A DNA stretch of 64,000 nt from Frankia casuarinae (GTDB lineage Bacteria > Actinomycetota > Actinomycetes > Frankiales > Frankiaceae), in assembly GCF_000013345.1 (NCBI RefSeq), contig NC_007777.1, positions 496,001 through 560,000 of the forward strand, in the 5' to 3' direction. Each line of letters begins with the position of its first letter. The stretch's first letter is position 1. This document shows, piece after piece, positions 33,845 to 43,160 of this stretch. Both the position numbers and the translations under genes were made by a program. The notes beneath the pieces were generated by a model that saw only the letters and a program-made list of their open reading frames with translations, did no database searches and was not told where the DNA came from.

Positions 33845-34674
33845 GTCGTGAGAAGGCGCTGGTCGACGCCTCGTGGGTCGAAGCGAACCGTAACGACCCG
33901 AAGGTCGTCCTGGTCGAGGTCGACGAGGACGTCTCCGCGTACGACAAGGGGCACATCCCGGGGGCGGTGCGTCTCGACTGGAAGTCCGAGCTTCAGGACC
34001 CGGTCATTCGTGACTTCATCAACAGGGAGCAGTTCGAGAAGCTTCTCTCCGAGAAGGGGATCTCGAACGACGACATCGTCGTGCTCTACGGCGGGAACAA
34101 CAACTGGTTCGCCGCATACGCATACTGGTACTTCAGCCTCTACGGCCACGCCGACGTCCGCCTGCTCGACGGTGGTCGCAAGAAGTGGGAGCTCGACAGC
34201 CGTGAGCTGACCACCGAGGCCACCCCGCGCCAGCCCACCAGCTACACCGCCCCGGAGCCGCGCACCGACATCCGGGCCTTCCGTGAGGAGGTCATCTCCG
34301 CGATCGGTGAGAAGGCCCTGGTGGACGTCCGGTCGCCCGACGAGTTCTCCGGCAGGCTGCTCGCTCCCGCGCACCTGCCGCAGGAGCAGTCCCAGCGGGC
34401 CGGGCACATCCCCACGGCGAAGAACATCCCGTGGGCGAAGACCGCGAACGAGGACGGCACGTTCAAGAGCAATGACGAGCTGACCGGCCTCTACACCGAG
34501 GCCGGGGTCGACCTGTCCAGGGACATCATCGCCTACTGCCGTATCGGCGAGCGTTCGGCGCACACCTGGTTCGCGCTGCACGAGTTGCTCGACCTGCCGA
34601 ACGTGAAAAACTACGACGGTTCGTGGACCGAGTACGGCTCGCTCGTCGGCGTGCCGATCGAGAAGGGCGCGTGA
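33841..34674 (+). CDS. sseA: Thiosulfate sulfurtransferase (tandem rhodanese)
   Basis: Transfers sulfane sulfur from thiosulfate to a thiophilic acceptor. The 277-residue product has two rhodanese domains: an inactive N-terminal one (VLVEVDEDVSAYDKGHIPGA) and an active C-terminal one with ALVDVRSPDEFSG and the catalytic loop IAYCRIGERSAHTW. This matches the CysA/SseA group of actinobacteria. The ATG overlaps the DUF4395 stop, and the DUF1416 gene follows after 3 bp, so DUF4395-sseA-DUF1416 is one operon under the Cys-rich leader. Confidence 0.95.
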   Translation: MSREKALVDASWVEANRNDPKVVLVEVDEDVSAYDKGHIPGAVRLDWKSELQDPVIRDFINREQFEKLLSEKGISNDDIVVLYGGNNNWFAAYAYWYFSLYGHADVRLLDGGRKKWELDSRELTTEATPRQPTSYTAPEPRTDIRAFREEVISAIGEKALVDVRSPDEFSGRLLAPAHLPQEQSQRAGHIPTAKNIPWAKTANEDGTFKSNDELTGLYTEAGVDLSRDIIAYCRIGERSAHTWFALHELLDLPNVKNYDGSWTEYGSLVGVPIEKGA

Positions 34675-34677
34675 GCC

Positions 34678-34977
34678 ATGTGCGGCGCCATCAGCGGTGG
34701 ACCATCTGTGGAGGGAATTGACGTGGCCAAGGAAACCGTGATCCAGGGGGTCGTGGTGCAGGGCGGGGAGCCGGTTTCGACCGGTTATGCCCGCCTGCTG
34801 GACGAAGGCGGCGATTTCACCGCCGAGGTTCCGTTGTCCGCGACGGGTCAGTTTCGTTTCTTCGCGCGGCCGGGGCAGTGGACCGTCCGGGCTCTTGTCC
34901 CCGGCGCGACCGGCGAGCGCAAGGTCGTCGCCCGTCAGGGTGAGCCGGTCGACACCCAGGTCGAGGTCGCGGCCTGA
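34678..34977 (+). CDS. DUF1416 protein
   Basis: The 99-residue product starts MCGAISGGPSVEGIDVAKET and has the family's beta-sandwich-like pattern: VIQGVVVQGGEPVSTGYARL, FTAEVPLSATGQFRFFARPG, WTVRALVPGATGERKVVA. DUF1416 proteins nearly always follow a sulfurtransferase of the SseA type; the conserved N-terminal Cys (MCGA) could accept sulfur. Function unproven. Last gene of the operon, followed by a strong hairpin. Confidence 0.92.
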   Translation: MCGAISGGPSVEGIDVAKETVIQGVVVQGGEPVSTGYARLLDEGGDFTAEVPLSATGQFRFFARPGQWTVRALVPGATGERKVVARQGEPVDTQVEVAA

Positions 34978-34997
34978 CGTCGCGTTCCTTCGCCGGA

Positions 34998-35028
34998 CGG
35001 GGACAGCGGGTTTCTTCCGCTGTCCCCG
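34998..35028 (+). terminator. Terminator hairpin after DUF1416
   Basis: CGGGGACAGCGG (34998-35009) and CCGCTGTCCCCG (35017-35028) form a 12-bp perfect stem with a 7-nt loop, 20 bp after the stop. It is followed by a 17-bp tandem repeat (35024-35067, about 2.6 copies). Confidence 0.8.
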
Positions 35029-35065
35029 TGCTCACGTTGCCCCCGTGCTCACGTTGCCCCCGTGC

Positions 35066-35359
35066 TCATGCCCGGACCTGGCCACCGCGGTTGTTTCCCG
35101 CCGGTGACACGACGGCCGAAACGGTGCTCGCCGGTGGCGGAACCGTGGTCGCCGGTGGCGGAACCGTGGTCGGTACGGCGAAGGCCATCGGGCCGATCGA
35201 GAAACAGTGCAGACCGTTGTCGCGGGCAAACGCCACTGCGGAGCCCCGATCGGGGAACGGCGCGATGATCCGGTCGACCGCACGCTGGCCGGCGGCGGCG
35301 AAAAGGACGACCGCGAAGAGTACGTCGGACTCTGCCATCATGCGATCATGAAAGCGCAT
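35066..35359 (-). CDS. Hypothetical protein with Pro/Thr/Val repeat tail
   Basis: A 97-residue frame: a globular first half (MMAESDVLFAVVLFAAAGQR, AVDRIIAPFPDRGSAVAFAR, DNGLHCFSIGPMAFAVPTT) and a tail made by a perfect 21-bp duplication (35130-35150, 35151-35171) encoding PPPATTV and PPPASTV. No family recognised. Start could be 35359, 35344 or 35341; no clear ribosome site. Coding-like composition but modest support. Confidence 0.45.
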   Translation of the reverse strand: MRFHDRMMAESDVLFAVVLFAAAGQRAVDRIIAPFPDRGSAVAFARDNGLHCFSIGPMAFAVPTTVPPPATTVPPPASTVSAVVSPAGNNRGGQVRA

Positions 35360-35523
35360 CCCGGGAAGGCCCGAACACGTTTTCGCGTGTTCCGTTCGTG
35401 GTCTGTCGTTGCGCGTGCGATGTCTTCCGCAAAGGCTCCGTCATACCGTGAATGAAGTGTGACTCTTGGTGGACGGGCACCTCTTGGTAGACGGGCAGCT
35501 GGAGACGCCTCCGCGGAGTCGGC

Positions 35524-36090
35524 TCAGTCGGACACGCGGTGCAGGCGCGCGGACAGGTGTGACTGCATCGGCTTGCCCTCGGCCTCCATGTCGATCGCAT
35601 AGGCGAGATCGCAGCCCTCGACCAGGCCGTAGAGCCGCACCGACCGGGTGACGTCACGGGCGGTGGCGGTGCGGATCAGGACGTTGTGATCGAGATCGAT
35701 ACGGGTGCCGGTCACCGTGCCGACGTAGATCTCGGCGATGCCGAACGGGTGGGCCAGCATCACCTCGACGACCGGCTTTCCGTCCTCTCCGGGCTGGACC
35801 CGCCAGAACCCGGTCTCGGTCGCCAGCGGGCTGCCGGGCTCGCGGCCGTCCCGGGGCTCGTCCGCCCACCAGGTGTGCGACACGTATCCCAGCGCCGGGC
35901 GGCCGTCCGCGGCGAAGGTGATCTCCTGGCCGTAGTGGAATCCGTCCAGGCCCTCGTAGCCGCCGACCCCCTCGCCCCGCCAGGTCCCGACGAGGAAGGC
36001 CAGCGGTAGCAGGCTGGCGTGCAGATCAACGGTGCTCGTCGCCGTGTCGGACCGCGCCGATCCGGCCGCGGACCGCTTCCCGGCGCTCAA
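35524..36090 (-). CDS. Nitrobindin-like heme-binding beta-barrel protein
   Basis: FABP-like family (THAP4 C-terminal/nitrobindin) that binds ferric heme and may isomerise peroxynitrite. The 188-residue product has the barrel entry FLVGTWRGEGVGGYEGLDGF, HYGQEITFAADGRPALGYVS, TGFWRVQPGEDGKPVVEVML and the late His candidate for heme in KPMQSHLSARLHRV. Start is a TTG at 36090 that overlaps the stop of an upstream 33-residue membrane-protein ORF by 4 bp (TTGA), so translation is coupled. The first 20 residues are polar and probably disordered. Confidence 0.85.
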   Translation of the reverse strand: MSAGKRSAAGSARSDTATSTVDLHASLLPLAFLVGTWRGEGVGGYEGLDGFHYGQEITFAADGRPALGYVSHTWWADEPRDGREPGSPLATETGFWRVQPGEDGKPVVEVMLAHPFGIAEIYVGTVTGTRIDLDHNVLIRTATARDVTRSVRLYGLVEGCDLAYAIDMEAEGKPMQSHLSARLHRVSD

Positions 36091-36188
36091 CGCTGACCCT
36101 CGTACAGCTTGTAGACCACGTAACCGGAGAACCAGGCGATCAGGACGGACATCGCCACCAGAAGCCCGGTGAAGAAGTAGTGCAGCAC
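36087..36188 (-). CDS. 33-residue single-pass membrane protein
   Basis: GTG at 36188 opens a 33-codon frame: LHYFFTGLLVAMSVLIAWF, then SGYVVYKLYEGQR, i.e. one transmembrane helix and a short basic/polar tail. Its TGA overlaps the TTG start of the nitrobindin-like gene (TTGA). No Shine-Dalgarno, but TAGGCT stands 6 nt before the GTG, compatible with a leaderless -10 box. Its regular composition and coupling argue for a real gene. Family not recognised. Confidence 0.65.
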   Translation of the reverse strand: MLHYFFTGLLVAMSVLIAWFSGYVVYKLYEGQR

Positions 36189-36243
36189 GTCTGTAGCCTA
36201 GACGACGAGATCACGGGACTCCTCGTGGCCGTACCGGTCCTGG

Positions 36244-36462
36244 TCACCTCAGGCGCCACGCGGCATAGCTGCGCGCCAGGGCGGCTCGGTTCTGAGCGGC
36301 AAGGCTGTCCGACCGCGCCGCTCGCATGCTCCACAGTCCCGCCACGTGGCAGGCGAAGGCGGTCCCGTCCTCGTCGGTGCCGCCAGCCCAGCAGTCCAGC
36401 CCCGCAGCCCACTGCTCGGCCTGCTGGGGGGTATGTCCGGCGCAAATGAGACGGATCACCAT
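36244..36462 (-). CDS. Hypothetical short protein
   Basis: A 72-residue frame (MVIRLICAGHTPQQAEQWAA ... AALARSYAAWRLR) with plausible composition, three Cys and a basic C-terminal helix. No recognised family and no evident ribosome site. Might be a chance ORF in a gap that shows nothing better. Confidence 0.35.
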   Translation of the reverse strand: MVIRLICAGHTPQQAEQWAAGLDCWAGGTDEDGTAFACHVAGLWSMRAARSDSLAAQNRAALARSYAAWRLR

Positions 36463-36667
36463 GAACGCGGCGTCTACCCAGCCGGCCCCATGCGCCTACC
36501 TGTCAAGATGCTCCCGAACATGCATTTTTTATTTCATTACGATTCCATAGCCGCGGGCAGGCAGGACGGATGGGAGCGGCGGAGCGCTGGCCAAGTGGAA
36601 GCACGGGTCGTCGGACTCGTTCCTCGGCGGGACGCACGGGATGGGTGCGATTTGGCAGACTGGCACG

Positions 36668-37030
36668 ATGGCCCGCCCGCTCGTCGTCAAGGTCACCGCC
36701 GGGACGGATGCGCCGGAACGGTGTTCCCAGGCGTTCACGGTCGCGGCGGTCGCCGTCGCCGCCGGTACAGACGTCTCGCTCTGGCTTACCGGGGAGTCCG
36801 CCTGGTTCGCGCTGCCCGGCCGGGCGGAGGAGTTCAGCCTGCCGGAGGCGGCGCCGTTGCCCGATCTGCTCGCCGCCGTCCTCGCCGGGGGTCGCGTCAC
36901 CCTGTGCACCCAGTGTGCGGCCCGGCGCTCCATCGGCCCGGACGACGTCCTGCCCGGCGTCCGCATCGCCGGTGCCGCCGCGTTCGTCGACGAGGTTCTC
37001 GCGGACGGCGTGCAGGCCCTCGTCTACTGA
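36668..37030 (+). CDS. DsrE/DsrF-like sulfur-relay family protein
   Basis: The 120-residue product shows the DsrE fold: PLVVKVTAGTDAPERCSQAF, VAAGTDVSLWLTGESAWFAL, LAAVLAGGRVTLCTQCAARR with conserved cysteines, and GAAAFVDEVLADGVQALVY. Members are small trimeric proteins in sulfur relay or with unknown roles. ATG 36668 gives the family start (MARPLVVKV). It is followed by a six-copy 14-bp tandem repeat and no other gene until the convergent YbjN-like gene. Confidence 0.8.
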   Translation: MARPLVVKVTAGTDAPERCSQAFTVAAVAVAAGTDVSLWLTGESAWFALPGRAEEFSLPEAAPLPDLLAAVLAGGRVTLCTQCAARRSIGPDDVLPGVRIAGAAAFVDEVLADGVQALVY

Positions 37031-37039
37031 GGAGCGCCC

Positions 37040-37123
37040 GGCCTGGACGCAACGGCCTGGACGCAACGGCCTGGACGCAACGGCCTGGATGTAACAGCCT
37101 GAACGCAACGGCCTGGGTGCAAC
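37040..37123. repeat. 14-bp tandem repeat, six copies
   Basis: Three exact copies of ggcctggacgcaac (37040-37081) followed by three diverged ones (37082-37095, 37096-37109, 37110-37123). No spacers, so not a CRISPR. It begins 10 bp after the DsrE-like stop, in the convergent gap. Confidence 0.95.
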
Positions 37124-37173
37124 GGGGACGCGTGAATCGCCGGGAAGCACCGCGTCCTCCTCGGGACCGGGTC

Positions 37174-37668
37174 TCATCCCGGCTTCGTGGCCGAGCCGGC
37201 GTCGGCGGCCAGCTTGGCCCGCCACGCCTTCTCCCGCTCGATGGCGGAGGCGAATCCCAGCGCTATCGCCGGGTCGAAGTTCTCGTCGGCGTAGGAGCCG
37301 ACGCAGCCAAGGATGCGGTCGATCTCCTCCGCGGTGACCGCCAGCAGCGGGACCTGCCCGGTGAGGAAGATGTCACCGACCCGGTCGATGGAGAAGTGCA
37401 CCCCATAGGTCTTCGCGTTGCGGCCGAGTAGGAATCCGTAGGTGCCCGCCGCGTTCTCCGCCGGGGCGCGCATAAAAAACGCCTCGACGAGCAGGGTGTG
37501 GTCCTGCACGACGAGCCACGTCATCGTGCGCAGCTTGTGTTCGCCCTCCAGCGTGACGAGGAACGAGCCGGTGTCGACATGGTCGTAGGCGAGACAGAGA
37601 TCCTTAAGCGTGTCATCGATCACCACGTCGAGCCGGTTGCGTTCCGCTGCGTCGATGGGCGCCGTCAT
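37174..37668 (-). CDS. YbjN-domain protein
   Basis: The 164-residue product matches actinobacterial YbjN-like proteins (type III secretion chaperone-like fold): LDVVIDDTLKDLCLAYDHVD, SFLVTLEGEHKLRTMTWLVV, VEAFFMRAPAENAAGTYGFL and VHFSIDRVGDIFLTGQVPL. Function is uncertain. The ATG at 37668 has GGGAGG 8 nt upstream; the longer frame overlaps mshA and is rejected. It lies immediately downstream of mshA on the same strand (56 bp), a frequent actinobacterial gene order. Confidence 0.87.
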   Translation of the reverse strand: MTAPIDAAERNRLDVVIDDTLKDLCLAYDHVDTGSFLVTLEGEHKLRTMTWLVVQDHTLLVEAFFMRAPAENAAGTYGFLLGRNAKTYGVHFSIDRVGDIFLTGQVPLLAVTAEEIDRILGCVGSYADENFDPAIALGFASAIEREKAWRAKLAADAGSATKPG

Positions 37669-37724
37669 GGCTGGGGCCTCCCCGGTAGCTGGTAGACGAT
37701 GCTGGTTCCGGCGGAGATCCTCTC

Positions 37725-39032
37725 TCAGACGGCGACGGCGGTGGGGCTCAGCGCGTGCCGGTAGCTGCGCAGCACGCCATGGGCCGTGGCCGACCAGCCG
37801 AACCCACCGGCCCAGGCCACCGCTCCGGCGGAGAGCCGGGCCCGCCATCGTGGTTGGCGCAGCAGCCGGTCCAGCGCGTCGGCATAGACGGCGGGGGTCC
37901 GACCGGAGACGAGCAGCCCGGAGACACCGTCGGCGACCGCGGTGCGCAGGCCCCCGACCGCCGCGGCGACCACCGGGGTGCCGCAGGCCTGGGCCTCGAG
38001 CGCGACGAGGCCGAAGCTCTCGCTGTGACTGGGGACGACGACGGCGGTGGCCGCGCGGTACCAGTGGACGAGTTCCTGCTGCGGGGCCGGCGGTTGGAAG
38101 CGGACGCGATCGGAGATCCCGAGATACGCCGCGAGCTTGACCAGGGCGTCGGGTTGTTCCAGACCGGATCCGCTGGGGCCGCCGACCACGGCGACGGTGA
38201 GCCGCGAGCGGCGGGCGGGATCGCGCCGCAGCAGTTCCGCGGCGGCGCGCAGCAGCAGATCGGGCGCCTTGAGCGGTTGGATCCGACCGACGAACAACAG
38301 CAGGTCGTCGGCGGGATCCACGCCGACGCGGGCCCGGGACTGCGCCATGTCACCTGGCCGGAAGACCTCAAGGTCGACGCCGGGCGCGACGACGTCGACC
38401 CGGTCCGACGCCGCGTCGTACAGATCGATCAGGTGCCGGTACTCGTCCGGCGTGGAGGCGAGCAGCCGGGTGGCCCCCCCGATGACCTCCTGTTCGCCGA
38501 GTAGCCGGCCAGGCGGCTCCGGGCGGTCTCCGACGGCCAGCGCGCCGTTCTTGATCTTCGCCAGCGTATGGGAGGTGTGCACGAGCGGGATACCCCATCG
38601 TTGTGCCACCGCGAGACCGACCTGGCCCGACAGCCAGTAGTGCGAGTGGATCACATCGAACCACCCTGGTTCGTGCCCGGCCTCGGCGCGCAGCAGAGCC
38701 GCGGTGAACGCACACAGCCAGGCGGGAAGATCCTCCCGGTGGATCTCCTCGAACGGGCCGGCGTCAACGTGGCGGACCGTCACACCCGGCAACAGCTCGG
38801 CCGAGGTCGGCAGCTTGCTGCTCACCGCGCGGGTGAACACCTCGACCTCCACCCCCAGCGCCGCGAGCTGCCGAGACAGCTCGACGACGTAGACGTTGAG
38901 CCCCCCGGCATCGCCCGTTCCCGGCTGTTCCATTGGTGAGGTGTGCATGGACAGCATCGCGACCCGGCTGGGCCGCCCGCGCCGTTCGGCCTCACCGCGG
39001 ACCTGGGCGGCGCCACTTCTGATCAGACGCAT
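37725..39032 (-). CDS. mshA: D-inositol-3-phosphate glycosyltransferase
   Basis: First enzyme of mycothiol synthesis, joining GlcNAc from UDP-GlcNAc to inositol-3-phosphate. The 435-residue GT-B protein has the MshA phrases [91 protein letters not shown] and the E-x7-E nucleotide-sugar site in [23 protein letters not shown] 39032 has GGAGG 6 nt upstream. With mshD at 28 kb, two mycothiol genes fall in this window. Confidence 0.95.
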
Positions 39033-39172
39033 CGAGCACCTCCGCATCCGCACGCCACCGGCGCCTGCCCGACACGACCAACCCTGCTGTGGACGAACAC
39101 GTCTCCAACCGTTCTACCCGGCCGGTTGTCGGGTCAACTGTTGGTCTCCCCCCTTCGGGCTCCCGGCCGGTC

Positions 39173-39215
39173 CCTGGTCTGCTGGTCTGCTGGTCTGCTG
39201 GTCTGCCGGTCTGCC
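39173..39215. repeat. 8-bp tandem repeat, five copies
   Basis: Five head-to-tail copies of an 8-bp unit (ctggtctg, the last two with ccggtctg) in the divergent gap between mshA and the methyltransferase gene, ending 12 bp before the GTG start. A change in copy number would move the ribosome site relative to the promoter. Confidence 0.9.
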
Positions 39216-40174
39216 AGGGTGGATCCGTGACGAACTCCTCCCGTCGGGAGCCGCGGCTCGCGGCCGGACGGGCGCGTGCCCTCGGGATGCCCACCCGGGG
39301 TACCACCGCGCCGAACCGGTTGCGACGGATCGATCGCTGGACGCTCGACGCGGCCGCCGCGCTGCTGCGTGGGGCGGCGGATCCCCTGGTCGTCGATCTC
39401 GGCTTCGGCGCGTCTCCGGTGACCACGGTGGAGCTCTACGAGCGGCTGCGAACGGTGCGTCCGGGCGTGCGCGTCGTCGGCCTGGAGCTCGACCAGGACC
39501 GGGTCACCCGGGCCGCTCCGGCCGCGAGACCTCCCGGGCTGCGGTTCACCCGCGGCGGGTTCGAGCTTCCGCCGCCAGGGGAGCGCCCGGTGCTGGTGCG
39601 TGCCCTGAACGTGCTACGGCAGTATCCCGAGGCGGCGGTCCCCGGCGCGTGGGCGACGATGCTGGCGCGGCTCGCCCCGGGCGGGATGCTCGTCGAGGGA
39701 ACCTGCGATGAGACGGGTCGGCGCGCCTGCTGGTTCGGTCTTCCGGCCCCGGGAGCGGCGCCGGCCTGGCTGCCGTCCGGCGCGCGGGGCCCGGCCGGGC
39801 CCACGCTGACCCTCTCCGCGCATCTGGCGAGCCTCGCCCGTCCGTCCGAGCTCGCCGAGCGGCTCCCCAAGGCGCTCATCGAGCACAACGTGCCCGGCCA
39901 TGACGTCCACCGGCTGTTCACGGCCTTCGACCGCGCCTGGGAGCGGGCCGCGCCGCGGGCCGTCTTCTCCCCACGCCAGCGGTGGATCGCAGCCGTGGCG
40001 GATCTGCGGGCCCAGGGCTGGCCGGTCCGCGGCGACCGGCGGCGCTGGCGGCTGGGCGAGCTGACCATCGACTGGCCCCCGGCGGGCGGTTCGGGCGTTC
40101 TGCCGGTGCGGTGCGGGACGCCCCAGCGGAGATCTGACGGGACGTCCCGGATCGTGGATCCGTCGGTCCCGCGT

Positions 40175-41128
<954 letters not shown>

Positions 41129-41245
41129 AAGTTAATACAACACATCGGACCACGGGCCCCGGACAGCAGGCCCCGGACCCGTGGTCGACCGGAACAGGTC
41201 AATGACCGTCCGTTGGTGATCCGGTGTGTCGATGTTCGCGGGCCG

Positions 41246-41773
41246 TTACTTCTCGGGGGCGGCCTCGGTCACGGCCCGGCCGACCGCCTCGGCCGCCTTG
41301 CGACTCGAGGTGCGCGCGGCGCGGGTCTGGCTCACTGCCGTCCGGGTGCGCTGCACCGCCTCCTCCGTGGCCGGGCTGCGCCGGATGCTCGCCACCCGCT
41401 TCTCGCCCCGGGTGGCGAAGCTGTTGTAGAGGTAGGTGGCGCGTCCCTGCAGGTCGGAGATCTGGGAGGTGACGGTGGCCGGCAGCGCACGCACGGCCGT
41501 CCCGACCTGGGTCGGAACCCGCGCCGCCTGGGTAGGCAGCGCGCCGACCCGGTCGGAGATCTTCCGAACCTCGGTGCTTGTGGTCGTCGGCAGGGCGAGC
41601 AGCTTCGCCACAGCGAGATCCGCCGCTCCCACCGACGCGTAGAGCGGCTTGCGCACCTCCGCCAGCGGAACCCTGACTTCGGCCCTCGCCTCGGCCGTGT
41701 CCTCCTGGGCCTGCGCGCTGACGCGGGCGGTGGGACGGCTGGCGGGGCGGTTCGTCGTGCGCGTGGTGGCCAT
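41246..41773 (-). CDS. HbhA-like coiled-coil protein
   Basis: The 175-residue product resembles actinobacterial heparin-binding hemagglutinin homologues: a core with RVPLAEVRKPLYASVGAADL, AVAKLLALPTTTSTEVRKI and VTSQISDLQGRATYLYNSFA, and a basic Ala/Arg/Lys-rich C-terminus (RTSSRKAAEAVGRAVTEAAP). No signal peptide. In mycobacteria hbhA follows an XRE-type regulator gene; here the same pair occurs (XRE gene ends 169 bp upstream on the same strand). Surface or lipid association is inferred from the family only. Confidence 0.78.
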   Translation of the reverse strand: MATTRTTNRPASRPTARVSAQAQEDTAEARAEVRVPLAEVRKPLYASVGAADLAVAKLLALPTTTSTEVRKISDRVGALPTQAARVPTQVGTAVRALPATVTSQISDLQGRATYLYNSFATRGEKRVASIRRSPATEEAVQRTRTAVSQTRAARTSSRKAAEAVGRAVTEAAPEK

Positions 41774-41942
41774 GATGTCTCCCTCGGTTCGAAGATTCGT
41801 TGATTTCGTGTAGAGATTTCCTGTTAGCGCCTCGTCGCCGACGGGTGAAAGGTCGGGTAAATGATGTGAGGGTCAGGGTGGTGATAGGCCGTACAGGAAC
41901 GGAGTACCGCTTTCCTTTTCGTCGCGGTCTCCGCCGGTCGAT

Positions 41943-42920
41943 CTAGGTCTGATCGACCGGGTTGTCGGTGGTCGGCTGCGGAGCCGGTGCTGCCGGTGCT
42001 GCCGGTGTGGGTAGGGACGCGGGGGGAGCGCCGGTGATCGGACCGCTCTCGGTCCTCGTCGCCGCCGCCGGTTCGCCTCCCGTGGCCTTCGATCGCCTGG
42101 TGCGGCCCGGGGCGGTCCCCGGGGACGGCTTACCCGTACCGTCCGACGAGGCCGACCGCGCCGCGGTGGTGGTGCCGCCCCGGGATGTCGCCGACGCCTG
42201 TCGGGCGGATCTCCGTTTCGTCGTCGGCTCCGCGAAGGTCGCTCCCGCGGTGGCGGCCGGACCCCGTGCGGATGCCGAATCACCGATGGCGGCCGGACCC
42301 GCGGTCGGGGCGGCGGGCTCGCCGGGGACGAACCCGCGCGGCCCGGCCTCGGCGTCGCCGTCCGGGTGGCCGCGGCCGGCCCGCGCCGCGATGGCGTTCT
42401 CCCGGCAGAACGCCTCGTAGATGTCGAGCACGACCTGCTTCTGTCGTTCGGACAGGGATTCGTCCGCCAGCACGGCAGCCATGACGTTCTCTTCGCCCTG
42501 CCGTTCCTCCAGAATTCCGGCCTGCACGTAGAGCACTTCGGCGGAGATGCGGAGCGCCTTCGCGATCTGCTGAAGAATCTCCGCGGACGGCCGCCGGAGG
42601 CCTCGCTCGATCTGACTGAGGTAAGGGTTGCTCACCCCGGCCTGCTTGGCGAGTTGACGAAGGGAGATCTGTGCGCTGTGCCGCTGATCGCGGATGAAAT
42701 CGCCGAGATCGCGCACATTCAGGGCCGCCACCGGGTCGAACGCCTCCTTCGCCGGAGGGCGAGGCGGGTTGCCGCGCCCATGGCGGGCGCCCCGCCATCC
42801 GTGAACCTCGGCATACGGCTGGACCCCGCGGCCGAGGAGTCCGCGGACTCCTCGGACTCCGCGGACGACCGTCCGCCGAGAGCCCGCCGTCCGTGGACGC
42901 TGCGATTCAGGGGAGGCCAT
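41943..42920 (-). CDS. XRE-family HTH regulator paired with HbhA-like gene
   Basis: The 325-residue protein has a disordered N-terminus (VRGVRGVRG repeats), a lambda-repressor-type HTH (about residues 70-130; SLRQLAKQAGVSNPYLSQIE, RGLRRPSAEILQQIAKALRI), a short conserved helix pair (LSERQKQVVLDIYEAFC) and 150 residues of Ala/Pro/Thr/Ser-rich tail. The core matches the regulator upstream of hbhA in mycobacteria (Rv0474-like). The start (ATG 42920) is uncertain, as the N-terminal 60 residues have no clear homology. A wide promoter gap (42921-43160) separates it from the DUF349 gene. Confidence 0.8.
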   Translation of the reverse strand: MASPESQRPRTAGSRRTVVRGVRGVRGLLGRGVQPYAEVHGWRGARHGRGNPPRPPAKEAFDPVAALNVRDLGDFIRDQRHSAQISLRQLAKQAGVSNPYLSQIERGLRRPSAEILQQIAKALRISAEVLYVQAGILEERQGEENVMAAVLADESLSERQKQVVLDIYEAFCRENAIAARAGRGHPDGDAEAGPRGFVPGEPAAPTAGPAAIGDSASARGPAATAGATFAEPTTKRRSARQASATSRGGTTTAARSASSDGTGKPSPGTAPGRTRRSKATGGEPAAATRTESGPITGAPPASLPTPAAPAAPAPQPTTDNPVDQT

Positions 42921-43160
42921 GCTGCCTCGGCAAGCTCCGGTCGGCACGGAAACGAGTGCGCCGCCACAACACATCACCAACGCAGTCGACGATACGTCGG
43001 GTTGCTAACTCTGGCAAGCGGTCAGTTAGCGCTCTTTGGACGTGTCCGCCCCGAGGTGCACCACCTGGTACTCCGCGGACCTTCGCCCCTTCGACCACGG
43101 CGGATGCCGCAGTTCCCCGTTTTCGGGTCCATACGAAGCGCCCGCGCCTGCCGGCGCGGC

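Noticed and set aside
37040-37123. Possible CRISPR array
   Set aside because: The 14-bp units are contiguous with no spacers and diverge at one end, so this is a simple tandem repeat. The same holds for 62083-62154.
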